The notes under the pieces were generated by a model. The model made no database searches and had not been told where the DNA came from. It saw nothing but the letters and a program-made list of their open reading frames with translations. From contig JAMPIV010021215.1 in the NCBI GenBank assembly GCA_024509875.1, forward strand, positions 483,501 through 547,500: a DNA stretch of 64,000 nt, in the 5' to 3' direction. Positions within the stretch are counted from its first letter, which is position 1. The number at the start of each line of letters is the position of its first letter. Of this stretch, positions 42,867 through 54,394 are shown piece after piece. The position numbers were made by a program, and so were the translations under genes. Source of the stretch: Oreohelix idahoensis. Taxonomy: Eukaryota > Mollusca > Gastropoda > Stylommatophora > Oreohelicidae.

Positions 42867-43545
42867 TCTAGAACCCATCTAGTACGACATTTAATATGTG
42901 CTCGATCCGAGGAGGAATCTCTCACAAGATTCTATCTTGATTCTTAGAGTTTAGTGTTCGGCAGATTATGGGAATTTCTTTCCCCTAGACATTTCGAACT
43001 ATTTCTTTTGGGTGGAAGTCGGAACAGCGTTTTTTCTCCACAGCAATCATAAATATTAAGTTACATTTATTGTTCATGCTACACATGAGACAGCTGGTAA
43101 AGGTTGATGGTAACACTGCTGAGTTTTTGGTTGACAAATCTGACGACTATTGTTGTAAAAGTCAGAAATTTTTTTTTTAAGGGTTAATATTTTTTTCAGG
43201 AGTAGCTCTTTAATCTGAGATAAGAAGCTACAGATAGTCAGTTACTAGCTTGCATCTGTACCAAGGGAGGATGTTCATTCGGATGATAGTAACCAATCCA
43301 CTCAATAGCTTAGTACTGACAGAACTGGGGTGAAGTGATAGTAATAAGTTTTACATCACTTACATTTTTTGGAGTTTTTTTGGGGTTTTGCTTGTCGCAA
43401 TCAGAGTAGCTACAAACTTTCTTGTTTTTAAAGTTCCCAGGCTAGCCTAGATTTTATTGATTATTAAGTTAATCAGCACCTAGTGCACGAGGTAAATAAG
43501 ATCTCTAGGTTCTATTCTTCTATAGTGTTTGCTCACCCTGATATA
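42867..43545 (+). other. Leader of the pol-less LTR element
   Basis: About 680 bp lie between the primer site and the chosen start codon. No ORF is recognised. T runs occur near 43170-43195 and 43365-43385. Confidence 0.5.
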
Positions 43546-45609
43546 ATGGCTGATCTAGATAAAGTGCATAGGATTGCCCTCGAGGTAGCTAAGTACATGG
43601 AGTACAAGGATAGCGAAATCCAGCCCTTTCTAGAATTTGCAGTAAGCCTGCAGGATCAATACGAGGTAGACAATTGGTTTGACAGCCGTTTAATCTTGGC
43701 ATGGTCCTGTAAACAAACTGGGGAGAGTGAAGCATTCACCCGACAATATGTAGAAGAAGTGATAGAAGATGAGAAGCAAAGGGAAAAGCAAAGACAAGAA
43801 CGGGACAAGCAATTGGAAATGGAGCAACAAGAACGGGACAAGCAATTGGAAATAGAGCGACAAGAAAGGGACAGGCTACACCAAATCAGAATGAATGAAC
43901 TGGATAGCCAAATTCGGAGGGTGGAAACAGCCACTAAATGTAGTCACTCTACTTCCCCTTCTACTGTGCCCTTAACGGTCAACGCCCCTGCAAACCTTGC
44001 GCCCATGAAAGAAAACTTGCCTGCTAAAACCGAACTCCAACTCCAGAAAATTGACTTTCCTTTGGACTTGGATCCGAAGCCCAAACAAGGAAAGAATTTA
44101 CGTCGGGACAGCAGACCTAAAGCCACGGGAAAAATTACGCAACGTTCCCAGGCATGGAAACTGCACAAAGGTGAGAGAGGTGCTAACAAGCATTGTAATA
44201 CGGATTGTTCCCGTCTGGCAAGCGGCGAACCCCGAGCCTCTCACGCTCCAGACCGAGCAGCACCTAACCGACACGTGACGTCGAGAAAAGGGAGCCACAC
44301 CCTATCACGTTATATTTCACAAGGTTCCCGGCCGGACAGCGAAAAACCATATGCAGAGGCGTACCCCTCTAACTCAGCGATCGTAAAATGGAGGCGCCGC
44401 TCCTCTTATCACCCTGAGCTTAAAAGGTGCAAGAATAAGTCGCCTGCTAAAAGGGTTAAACTTTCCAAACCGTTCCAAGGAACTTTGGAAAAACACACCG
44501 AGAGTTTTTTCTCGGGCACTTCGCGATCTAACGGGATCTCAAACCGTCCAGTCTTTTGCATGCAGTCTGCGGGGCCTGTAATCCAGGAAGTGGATCTCGC
44601 ATTGCAGGACAAAGTTCAACTGACGCCAGTAACTTCCTCAGGGGAGGGCAAAGTTGACGTTTATGGTGGACACAGGGTTCCATGCGAAGGGATCCCTGGT
44701 ATTCCATTTGAGTCTCTCACACTTCTCAGGGCAGAAGACAGTGAGAAAAGCTGCCTTACTACTGTACAAGAAGCCATTGTTGAGAGCCTTGGCTCACGTC
44801 ATGCTAGTACCGGTGAAGCGACTCAACAAACTCTGCAACTCGCAGATATTACCTATCTTTCTCCACGGATAGAAGCTACGGAGATCTGTTATGATTTAGT
44901 AGAACCCCAGAATGCGATCGATTACTCTCTGCTTCGGGCAGCTGAGTTCTCTCATTCAAATCGCATTATTCCAGTGGTCTCAACCCCACTGATGGACAGC
45001 AAAGTAGTCGCCTCCACCAGGCCATTACCGAGCAACTTGATCATTTCCGTTGACCAAGCCAGAGTTGTAACTGGCAAGGCAAGGAAAGCTCCAGATCCAC
45101 CTTTAGACGGCACAGGTCTGAAGATTGATCAATGCTCCCACCGAAACAGGGGAGTAGGTGTGGAGAGGCAGAAGAAAAATGCTAGCATTTCTTCGGCCAA
45201 CGAACGGCTTTATTTACCAACTAGGGTTACACGCGCGCGAAAAATCCCGAAAGACTGCAGCTATAGAGGGTTATTCAAGGCCACGTCCGTGACAGGTAAA
45301 TATATACATAAGCAGCCTGAGCCCAACAATGATTACACCGCGCATAACAGGCGGATTATCTACGCAGTGTCCAGTGAGTTCAGGCGGGGCCGAAAACCAC
45401 AACAGGTGCGGATAATTTTCCGGACCATAAACAGGCACAGCGAATTGCGGAAGCAAGGTCAGGTTCACACGGAAACGAAGGGCGTCAGCGCCGACTGGCC
45501 TCGCAAAATCCCATTCGCTGAACGTCTATTAGACAGAGGGAAGAATAGAAATGAACTCGGAGCTAGTCATACAGTACTGACAGAAATTGGAAACGTATTT
45601 GGTTTATGA
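43546..45609 (+). CDS. Long ORF of the pol-less LTR element (687 aa), gag-like N-terminus
   Basis: I chose the ATG at 43546 (MADLDKVHRIALEVAKYM) because it aligns with the MADLAK start of the Gmr1-like gag; the frame is open 21 codons further up. Residues 1-85 are the gag-like head. Residues 87-145 are a coiled coil of RDKQLEIERQE-type repeats. Residues 180-330 are very basic and Ser/Pro-rich (PAKRVKLSKP resembles a nuclear localisation signal). The rest, to residue 687, matches nothing I know. No RT, RNase H or integrase motif occurs. The frame is uninterrupted, unlike the other LTR elements here, which argues for recent constraint or recent insertion. Confidence 0.7.
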   Translation: MADLDKVHRIALEVAKYMEYKDSEIQPFLEFAVSLQDQYEVDNWFDSRLILAWSCKQTGESEAFTRQYVEEVIEDEKQREKQRQERDKQLEMEQQERDKQLEIERQERDRLHQIRMNELDSQIRRVETATKCSHSTSPSTVPLTVNAPANLAPMKENLPAKTELQLQKIDFPLDLDPKPKQGKNLRRDSRPKATGKITQRSQAWKLHKGERGANKHCNTDCSRLASGEPRASHAPDRAAPNRHVTSRKGSHTLSRYISQGSRPDSEKPYAEAYPSNSAIVKWRRRSSYHPELKRCKNKSPAKRVKLSKPFQGTLEKHTESFFSGTSRSNGISNRPVFCMQSAGPVIQEVDLALQDKVQLTPVTSSGEGKVDVYGGHRVPCEGIPGIPFESLTLLRAEDSEKSCLTTVQEAIVESLGSRHASTGEATQQTLQLADITYLSPRIEATEICYDLVEPQNAIDYSLLRAAEFSHSNRIIPVVSTPLMDSKVVASTRPLPSNLIISVDQARVVTGKARKAPDPPLDGTGLKIDQCSHRNRGVGVERQKKNASISSANERLYLPTRVTRARKIPKDCSYRGLFKATSVTGKYIHKQPEPNNDYTAHNRRIIYAVSSEFRRGRKPQQVRIIFRTINRHSELRKQGQVHTETKGVSADWPRKIPFAERLLDRGKNRNELGASHTVLTEIGNVFGL
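44654..44872 (+). CDS. Overlapping +1 frame with a retropepsin-like segment
   Basis: One base ahead of the long ORF's frame, 72 codons are open and begin TFMVDTGFHAKGSLV. A similar layout occurs in the proteases of the two Gmr1-like elements (YDTGLYYDSVVSSHL at about 22235 and FDTGLSFDCIVARHL at about 52648). A later LVPVKRL resembles their TLPVAR. This may be the residue of a gag-protease frameshift arrangement, with the protease now truncated. The match is short, so confidence is modest. Confidence 0.35.
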   Translation: MTFMVDTGFHAKGSLVFHLSLSHFSGQKTVRKAALLLYKKPLLRALAHVMLVPVKRLNKLCNSQILPIFLHG

Positions 45610-45692
45610 GTATTGGATGTTCCAACGACAGGTAACGGACATCGATGGAAAAGATAAATTACTGTCATTTTTGTCCGTATTCCTCGAACTTT

Positions 45693-45709
45693 AAAGGGGG
45701 GGGGGGGGG
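45693..45709 (+). promoter_or_regulatory. Polypurine tract (G-rich)
   Basis: aaa followed by about thirteen G and then ga lies four bases before the 3' LTR. This is an unusually G-rich primer for plus-strand synthesis. Confidence 0.8.
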
Positions 45710-45712
45710 ACT

Positions 45713-48700
45713 TGTCACGTAGACAGATAATCTATTTTACCATCCTGTCCACAATTTGATTACTCCTTTAAATGTTCTGTTTTTCTGGACATTTTGTATT
45801 TTCTTTTTCTTTCATTTTCTACCTTCGTGGCCAAACTTTTTCACCTTCTCAAACCCCACCCGAGGTTTGGTTACGTTCCGGCCTGTAGCGGTCAGCGAAC
45901 GATAATATTATCTCAGCCGCACCTGGTCTGACCAGGGGAATTTCTCTGGTCGCTTTAAAGCCTTTGATCACGAGCGAAAGGGTCCCTGTGTTTGGCTTCC
46001 AGAACGCTGCTTCGGATCATAATATTATGCATCCTGGAAACAGGGGGAGACAAACCCGCGGTCAGTCTTTGGGTTTTCGCCCCTTAGACAAGATAGAGCA
46101 TAATTTTATGCATTTCTCTACCTGGGGAACTTTCGCACGATTTCTTTTGTCTTACTCTAGATTACGTCTTTCGCCGAACTTCTGTAGAAATATGCAGGCC
46201 AGGTGTCCGGGGGGAGCGTCCTTTGTGATCTATAAGAGTAGACTGGTTTTAATAGACAAAGACATTCGTAAATTTTCCTGGCCCGTAGATGACCATCATG
46301 AGATAAGGCAAACTTTAACACAGTACTAGAATGTGTTTGCCTATGTTCTAGTCATTTTCGGGGTGAGTTGACATATCTTATAATTATAATATTTAGATTC
46401 ATGTTAGCTTGTTATATATATCTGTTAGGGAAGTGAATTTATTTCTGAGGACTTCTCCTAGTAATTTATTCAGTGATAAGGTAGCGCTGTCTACGGCCTA
46501 TTAAGTGGTGCTTAAACTGTTACGGTTTATCATGGGTTAAATGATAAACTTACAATAACAGATATTAGGCGTAGAATCAGTCCACGAATGCTTACCATTG
46601 GGTTAAGAGTCAGCAAAATTAACTGTCATTTCTGTAAGATAATGTCAGGTTTGGATTGTTCACTTTAAAACTGAATAGTGAGATGCAGGTAATAACTCTG
46701 GATTATAGGAGATAGTCACTTATTCCTTTTTGATAGATATTTCTAGTGGCAAGGGAGGATCATTTTATGCTTACTTGTGTGGCTAGGCACTAGTCTATAA
46801 CTTTCACTGAAAGCAGTCACCAGGCATAGATATAATTATATCGTATGATCTAGCCACAACTGTATTATTATAGCAAGAACATTGCATTTTCTTTGTACTC
46901 ATTTTGTGGAATGCTAATATATTTTCCAAAGGGGACATACGATTTATTTGTGTAATGTCAAATGCTGTAATCTGTTTATGTAAATTCATTTAATGTTGTA
47001 AGATGAATAAGCATATTCATTTAACTGTAACTACAGGTTAGGTTTCCTGTATGTTGAGATTGGGAGAAGAGGAGTAGATTGTTGCTGTCAGAACAGTTAC
47101 TGACAGGTACCTGGGGGTGCAAAAGATATTAAGCCTATGCGGGCGCGTGTTGATAATTGATATTTTAAAGGAACAGGAGACATGGGTAAAGACAGCCCTA
47201 AACTATCATAGCAATAACTACAATAAATTTAATCCCATAGTGGAGCGAAACTTTCTGCATAAAGTTAGTGTGATTTTAGCGTTGCTTGAAGTTAAAAGGT
47301 GTCTCTTTTGGGTCTCAGTTTCAGGGAGACCGAATCGCTAGAGCAGATTCCAGTCAGGCGAAGAACGAAATATTCTCTTCGATCTAGAGGGTTTTCTGAA
47401 TACCGCTAGCGTCACGAATCGTCAACCCCGTTCCTGAATCAAAACCCCTTTTTGTCAACGCCAAGTTAAGCTCACGCAGTGCAACGGAGCCAACGCAAAA
47501 TCTGGAATCGCCAAACGCAGTAGTAGTTCTCTACTTGCCTATTGGATTACCAGGCAGAGCATTGCGGCTTCCAGAATATCAAACCGCCCAGCATGCCGAT
47601 AGCAGAATTCCATATCACCCGACTTTTTGTGCCTAAACGGGGCAGTCAGCAAACCACAGACACACCAGTTCAAACAGGATTTACAGCCAAGCAGAGCCTA
47701 GCGCCGGATAAGCGCGCCTGGGACTCTTTGTCCTCAAGTGACTTCTTCTGGTGTATTTTCTGGATACTTAAAACCTCGCACGTATGAGCAGCAATCTATG
47801 GACAGAGTTCCAGCCCCACTCGCGCCAGTAGGGGGGAGTCACCAACGATAGCGCGTATACAGTGATTTTATTCAGGTTAATTCCATCACCGATGGCGGAT
47901 ATATACGAAAAAACCACTTACTGGAGCTATTCCATTGGTCCCCGAAAGCGGACAGGCTGTCGCTAAGTTCATTCAGTTGGTCAGCAGGAGATAAACAGCG
48001 TTCCCCAGCCCACCTCGCGTCAGTAGGGGGAGAGTCACCAACGTTTAGTACCAACAAGGACAGTTTTGTAGGCTTAGTCCCTCACGAAGGATCTACATAT
48101 GAGACACTGTCTGGACTATTTCATCTGGTCCCCGAAAGCGGAAGGACTGACACGCAGTTTATTCATTTTGGTAAACAGGAGGTAAATAGAGTCTTCCAGC
48201 CCAACTCGCGCCAGTAGGGGGGGAGTCACCAACGATAGCGCCTATACAGTGATTTTATTCAGGTTAATTCCATCACCGATGGAGGATATATACGAAAAAA
48301 CCACTTACTGGAGCTATTTCATCTGGTCCCCGAAAACGGAAGGACTGCCACTCGATTATTTATCTCTCTGTGTTCTACAGGTTCATGTCGGTGGTCTGTG
48401 TGTGTGTTTGTTGGTGTAATTTGCGTATCTCATGACTATTGATGATTATTTGATTATTGATGTAATTTTATGTTGTGGTGATGATATGCATTATTTTCAT
48501 GTTTTTCTTCATTTAATAAAGTTTACACCTTTATTAATACGCTGTTCCCGACCCTTTCATCCATAATTAACTTGTTTAGCTCTTTACTATAATCTCTATG
48601 TTTGATAAGAGAAAAGAGTGAGAGCCGGAGATGCTTAGACAGTGAAAAGTGAGTTGAGGCTTGGACAGAGAGATTATTTTGGGTAAATCTTCTTCCAGGT

Positions 48701-48834
48701 TGTCTCAAGTCCATCTCCTATTTACACCTTATCTAAAGTGTAATCTATAACTCTGTCAGTCCACTATCCCGTGTCGATTTCACTACTATTGTCCAACTCG
48801 ACAAATACTCTACCACTTTAACTCAACCACGACA
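45713..48834 (+). repeat. 3' LTR (3122 bp)
   Basis: A near-identical partner of 39713-42843. It lacks the long G run, having gggggggag with an intact agtcacc at about 48218-48230. Confidence 0.95.
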
Positions 48835-48839
48835 GTAAT

Positions 48840-49284
48840 CTTGTGAGAAGATAGACACCTTTGAAGTCCATATTAGATACTCTTGAGTTTTAGCCAATGT
48901 TGGATCACTACTGCAAAGCAGGGGAGGCAATACCGTCACAGAACTGTTGGTTATATGAGGACGCGTTTCACGTGGTGTGATATTTTTCTTGGTTGTACAT
49001 ATTCTATGTTCTGAACTGTATTCTTCCTCACGATGGTGTTTTTCTACTATTTAGTTATAGTTCAGTCTGTTGTGTTGTTCAGACGCTTGGCTGTGTCTAT
49101 ACTGGCTGGCATTTAAAATTGGTTGGGGATGTATTTATGTACTTTCTGTACTGTGTTGTATTAATTTTCCATGACGACGTTAATTTGTAGCTACTGTTCA
49201 TGTTGTAAGAAAATTAGGAGTTTACTTTCCGAATATTTTTTTTTACATTCATCATGTCGTCTTTTAAATTGTTGCTTTTGTTTT
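48840..49284. other. Non-coding stretch, no gene recognised
   Basis: AT-rich sequence after the LTR element. A 65-codon hydrophobic frame at 48993-49190 has no family signature. Confidence 0.35.
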
Positions 49285-49740
49285 TATGATATATTGTTTT
49301 ACTTATTTTTGTAGTACTTGTGGGACTTGGTGTCCATTAAATTTCCTACATTTAGTTCTATTTTGTAGTTAATCTTGTAGCTCTCTATTTCTACTGTTAA
49401 CTTTGCAGTTTTCCCTTGTTCGCGTAATGTACGAATATTCCAGGTGCCAAATATGGAGATTTTCCTTGAAGGTAAAAGTTGATCCAGCAACCCACACACC
49501 CTTCGGCTTTCTCATGGTTACATTATGAGCCTCCTTACCAGAGGACCTTCTCCAGTCTTGGATGGCTGTTTCAACTATTTTCTTTATTCGACTTGTCTAT
49601 ATTGTCTATTGAAGTTTATGTGGCTCATAGCTTCTCCTTCATCGCTTTTTACGACAATGCTTGGTAGGTTATATTGTTCCTATTCTTTGCTTCCCTTCCG
49701 GGTTCCGATAACACACGGGTCCATATGACCGTTGCCAAAA
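49285..49740 (-). pseudogene. LINE endonuclease N-terminal fragment
   Basis: On the minus strand a frame reads ISIFGTWNIRTLREQGKTAK, the start of an RTE-type LINE endonuclease. It degenerates after about 45 residues (about 49299). Upstream (49500-49740) looks like the 5' region of the same LINE. No RT accompanies it, so it is a fragment. Confidence 0.6.
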
Positions 49741-49847
49741 TGTCCGCATCTAACTGATGTGCGTTCTGTTTTCCATTTTCTAAAAACCTGCTATATGTGT
49801 CCGTTTAATAACTGTAGTATAACACAGCTTTCACTAACAACGTCTTT

Positions 49848-50446
49848 GTCGTAAATTTTAGATAGGTTAGAAGATATTTATGGTCCCGTCTGAGCAGAGG
49901 TGATAGTGGTACATGTGTGAGAATTAAGGTGTAGGAAATGGATTTCACGAGTGAATAGTTTAAGGAAAAGATATGTCTCTGGAATGAGTAGTTTCTCTAG
50001 TCCAGCCTATCTATAAGACTAAATTTTAGTATAAGACAATCTAGTACTTCCTTATATCTAGAACTATGTTAAACTAAACACAAACACACAATTATGTGAC
50101 AAGAAGACACACAAACGTGAAAAACTATAGTTAACGGGTATGGGTCTGACCAACACACAAAGTTAAGCTCTTTTTGTTGTTTATTATCATTAAACTTTAC
50201 AACATCAAACATATAGAGAAATTAATAAAATCATGTTTACAGACATATGAAAATAACCGAATAAGTGCCCTCCCCTTTGTTGCAAAAAGATCCCAAAAGA
50301 AGTTAATAACCCAAAGATCAAAGATTAGCACTAGGTTAGAGAATAGACTGTGAAGAACAAGTTCCCACTAAATTACTACTCGGTAAAGTACACAAGTCTA
50401 TCGAAATAAAAAAAAGAAGTTAGTACAAGGCTTGGAACAAATGAAA

Positions 50447-50498
<52 letters not shown>

Positions 50499-50534
50499 AT
50501 ACAAATATCTTCTAACCTATCTAAAAATTACGAC
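49848..50534. mobile_element. MITE-like segment bounded by 33-bp inverted repeats
   Basis: 49848-49880 (gtcgtaaattttagatagg, then ttagaagatattta) and 50502-50534 are near-perfect reverse complements, enclosing about 620 bp without a coding region. The interior includes a (TC)n tract. I found no clear TSD, and a second short copy of ttacgacagattggg lies just outside the right end at about 50569. A non-autonomous DNA transposon is the simplest reading. Confidence 0.4.
50451..50495. repeat. (TC)n microsatellite
   Basis: About 22 TC dinucleotides, immediately left of the right-hand inverted repeat of the MITE-like segment. Confidence 0.97.
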
Positions 50535-51314
50535 AGAATGGGTGCTTGGTCCTGGGATTTTATCTAATTACGACAGATTGGGTTCTCGTTTCCTAATTTT
50601 GATCTAAGTCTGAGTCTAGATAAATGACTAACGTCTGATATTGAATCTTAATCTTAGTCTAGATAGATTGTGCTGTGCGTCTTGTTTTGTGAGTTAAGGA
50701 ATATTAATAATAAGTATCCCCTAGACTAACGTTCCTATTTACTGGGTTCTGACCACACAAATTAGAAATTTGTTTCTTTCCACAGCATCTTAGAGTTTAC
50801 ATACAGTTTTGATTTTGATGGTGATCTTTGTCGGATATATGATATTTAGTAATTTTGTACAAAAAGACCGCTGGTACGTGTGATTTGTTTATCAATCACA
50901 AAATTTTTTTGGGAGCAGTGGAGTGTGAGCATAGCAAAGGAAGTGCATTATGGCATTCGCCACGTTAATAGCCTTCCCTAACTCCAAAACTGACTTCAAG
51001 TGTGGACGAGTGTGGTGGATTTAAATAAGGAAATTTGTTTTCTCCTTAATTAAAAAAAAAAAAAACTTTTTCCACAGTAGTAATAGTAGTTTTTTCAGTT
51101 TTTAGCCTGATCTACCATCTGTATGGTTTAAGTCGTCTGCGTTAGGAGCCTTTTTGATAGTTAACAGCAGCGATAGATTAGATAACTGATAACAGGGAGG
51201 AGGTAACACAGTAAAACCAGGAACAATTTTTGTTGGTATTTCTCTTAATTGGTTAGGGAGCAATGTATCCTTTTCTTCTTTCTTTCTCGGGTGAGTCGCA
51301 GTCAGTTATTTGCC
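50535..51314. other. Probable 5' region of the second Gmr1-like element
   Basis: Non-coding sequence leading to a gag start at 51315. A tgggagcagtggagtgtg segment near 50912 could be a primer site, but there is no second LTR in the window to test it. Confidence 0.3.
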
Positions 51315-52260
51315 ATGGCTGAGCGAGTAAAACTTAGAACAATGCTAAGAGAGGAAGCAAATGAAATAGGACTACAAGGTGAAGAGTTGCTAGTCTTTGT
51401 AAACGAAGAACTAGCCAAATATGAGGCGGAGAAGAAAGAGACGGAAGACTGTCAATTGGAAAGTAAGAAAATTGAGGCGGAAATGGAAACTCGCAGAGAC
51501 ATGGAACGAGAGAAAGTGAGACAACATGAGGAAAGAGAGAAGGCGAGACAACATGAGGAAAGAGAGAAGCAGAGACAACATGAGGAAAGAGAGAATGAGC
51601 AACGACGTCAGCACGAATTGGCGCTTTAGACTCTAGAGGTCCAAAGTCGCGGTGCAGCGTCTAGCTCCAGCCACGGAGAGCCTTCCTCACCTCAGTCACT
51701 CTCAACTGATCAGGGCAGTACTCAATCTCCCCAATTAGTAGCTATGTCTTTTGCCCCAGAATCCTTCCCAAGCCCCAATGAGAAAATTGACACCTATCTA
51801 GAAAAAATTTGAGAGAATGGCAACACTGTATGGTTTAGAAAGTTCGCAATGGTGTTTGAAACTTTCCCAGGCTTTGAAAGGCAATGCATATGATGCGTAT
51901 GTGAAACTGGGAAGCAGCCATCAAGACAATTACTACATGTTGAAGAAAGCTTTACTTGAGCGTTTCGAAATGAACGCTAGCAAATTTTTGCAACTGTTCC
52001 GGAACAGCAGGAAGGAAGGAACCGAGACGTTTGACCAGTTCTCTTCCCGTCTGAGGGGATATTTGACTAAGTGCCTGGAGCTTTCAGAGCTCCCTTGCAC
52101 TTTTGAAGGGTTACAAGAGCTGATTCTAACCGATCAGATCAAAAGCACCTTGTCAAACGAAACCCAAAGATTTCTTGCTGAACAGGGAGCTGTAAAGCTG
52201 GAAGACATTTTAAGTAAGTCTGAGCGATATACCGATGCGTTAGCCGAGCTTTCATGTTAA
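51315..52260 (+). pseudogene. gag: Second Gmr1-like element: gag
   Basis: The head MAERVKLRTMLREEANEIGL parallels the gag starts at 20804 and 43546. A charged coiled coil with a repeated QHEEREK unit spans about residues 60-105 and ends in TAG (51627-51629). After a frameshift near 51810, the capsid/SCAN-like part is open at 51817-52260: QWCLKLSQALKGNAYDAYVK, then FDQFSSRLRGYLTKC and FLAEQGAVKLEDIL. The same motifs appear in the element at 18221-29800. Confidence 0.8.
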
Positions 52261-52821
52261 AAACGCAAGCCTACAGATGAGCCTTCTCGAAAAAATAACC
52301 TAGAACAGTCTTTCCAGTCATTTTCCCACCAACACCCAAGAGAAACTGTACCCCATACTCCTCCTGAAGGAAAAACGAAATTATATAAAACTCGATACCC
52401 CACCAACCCCCACGATCAGCCCAAGCGTCACTCATGGCAGCCAGGCCAAAAGGGACACGACAAAGGGAAAACCCCTGCGCAAGGGACATCTTATCAGAGC
52501 AAACACACCGTGCCAAACCGGATCGGCTGTTTGCAAACAGACTCTCAACGGAGTAGTAATGTCAGTGATTCTCAACCTGAGGGTGAGAGGCCTTATACGC
52601 GAGGAACTGTTTTATTGAACATGACTTCAACTTATTGTTTGTTTGATACGGGTTTGAGCTTTGATTGTATTGTCGCGAGGCACTTGGTCAAACCTGGTCA
52701 AGAAACAGAAGAAACCGTCAAATTATGTGGAGTTTTTAATGAAGATGCACACATAACGCTTCCTGTCGCACTGGTCGAGATACACTCGGATTTCGTCTTT
52801 CGGATTTCAAAGCGGCTATAA
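52261..52821 (+). pseudogene. pol: Second Gmr1-like element: linker and protease
   Basis: A proline/lysine-rich linker (to about 52510) is followed by a retropepsin-like segment with TYCLFDTGLSFDCIVARHLV (about 52630-52690). The end of the domain shows HITLPVALVEI and a frameshift at about 52815. I see no intact zinc knuckle. Confidence 0.75.
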
Positions 52822-54365
52822 TGGGTGATCCGATCTACCCAGTCATACTTGGTTGTAGATATGTGTTTATAGGGAGACCGAAAGAGCCGATTGTGTCAGC
52901 AGTAACTACAAGAGGGCAAACCAAGAAGGAACGGGAGCCTGCACCTAATATGTTACCTAAGAAACTGAAAGAGGCGCAACAAAAGGACGCTACATTGGAA
53001 CCTTGCTTTAGAAAACTGCCCATGGCCAAGGACCCCAGACAAAACGGAGAAATCTTTTCTAAGGATGGAGTGCTGTATCGAAGAACGGGCGACCCTGAAC
53101 AGGAACATAACCAGCCCCTACTACCGACGCAGTACAGAGACCAAATCTTAGAAATGGGGCACTCTCTTCCCTGTAGCGGAGATATGGGACAAAACGCCAC
53201 TATTCAACGAATATCGACTCACTATTGGTGGCCAGGAATGAACACTGATATCATCAGATATGTGAAATCCTGCGCCAAGTGCCAACGTGTGGCACCCAAG
53301 CATTGGACACCCCCAGTTTCCATGGGAGAAATGCCAATAGTAGAGACACCATTTAAACGGGTAGCAGTCGACATTATAGGACCCTTGGAAAGGACTTAAA
53401 GAAGGAACAGGTTTATCCTGAACTTAGTCGACACATGCACTATGTGGGCCGAAGCTATACCGCTAACATGCACGGATTCCAAGCATGTCGCAGAAGCCCT
53501 AGTGCAGATTTTTACACGGTTGGGATTCCCTCAACATGTTTTGACGGATAACGGATCCCAATTCCGTAGCCTGTTAATGGAGGAGATCTTTAAGATCTTG
53601 AGGGCCAAACACATCCACACCAGCCCGTACCATACGGCCGGAAATGGGCTCGTGGAACGTTTTAACGGCAGCCTCACCATGATGTTACATAAGCTGGGAC
53701 AAGAGAAACCTGAAGATTGGGATCTTTTCATTCCCGCAGCCTTATTCGCCTATAGGGAAGTCCCATAGGCCTCTACAGGTTTACCACCAGCTACACTTCT
53801 ATTCGGCAGACCTATTAAGGGCCCGCTAGAAGCCTTACTACGGTCACTGACAGACCAGAAGGCTGATGAGACAGTCGTCTCAGCATTCAAGTATGTATCG
53901 GAGTTAAAGGAAAGGTTGCAACTAGGATGGGATCTAGCAACAACCAACCTTAAGCGAGCACGCATGAAGCACGCAAAACGATACAACAGAGCAGCAAAAA
54001 AGAGAGAATTGCAACCAGGAGAGAAAGTTTTGTTGCTACTTCCAACGGAAACAATAAACTACGTATCGGATGGCAAGGTCCGTTTACCGTCCTGAAAAAG
54101 ATCTCGAGAACGAACTACAAGATCTCAAGTAAAGGAAAGGAAAAAAGTCTACCATATAAATCTGTTAAAGAAATATTTGGAAAGACCGGTGCCTTCCCCC
54201 GAACATCTCTTGGCGGTCGCTATAGCAACCGAAGATGAGGAGGATGACGATAGTTGCATGGAATTTCCGCTGCAACAAACGGAATCATTTAAAGATGTTA
54301 AATTCGGCGACACTCTCTCAGACGCACAACAGACAGAAACTAAGGCGTTACTGAAACAGTACTAG
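52821..54365 (+). pseudogene. pol: Second Gmr1-like element: integrase, truncated before RT
   Basis: This begins with the ILGCRYVFIG motif shared with the first Gmr1-like element. Integrase follows: the HHCC finger (MGHSLPCSGDMGQNA with CAKCQ), VAVDIIGP (about 53365), TDNGSQF (about 53545), NGLVERFNG with the catalytic Glu (about 53645), and GEKVLLLLP (about 54020). Stops at about 53397 and 53766 and a frameshift near 54050 disable it. The frame ends at TKALLKQY, the point at which the first element runs into RT. Satellite DNA begins immediately, so RT and RNase H are missing. Confidence 0.85.
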
Positions 54366-54394
54366 AGTAGTAGGGTAGGCGCAAAACGGTTAGT

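Larger units (their letters stand above)
39713..48834 (+). mobile_element. Non-autonomous LTR retrotransposon, 9.1 kb, 3.1-kb LTRs, TSD
   Basis: A complete element: TG...CA LTRs at 39713-42843 and 45713-48834, and TSD gtaat at 39708-39712 and 48835-48839. It also has a tRNA-Pro-like primer site and a G-rich polypurine tract. The internal region is only 2.87 kb with one long open frame whose start resembles Gmr1-like gag. No reverse transcriptase, RNase H or integrase is encoded. LTRs make up two thirds of the element. The two LTRs differ by about 30 small changes by eye (about 1%), so it moved recently, presumably using enzymes from an autonomous relative. Confidence 0.92.
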
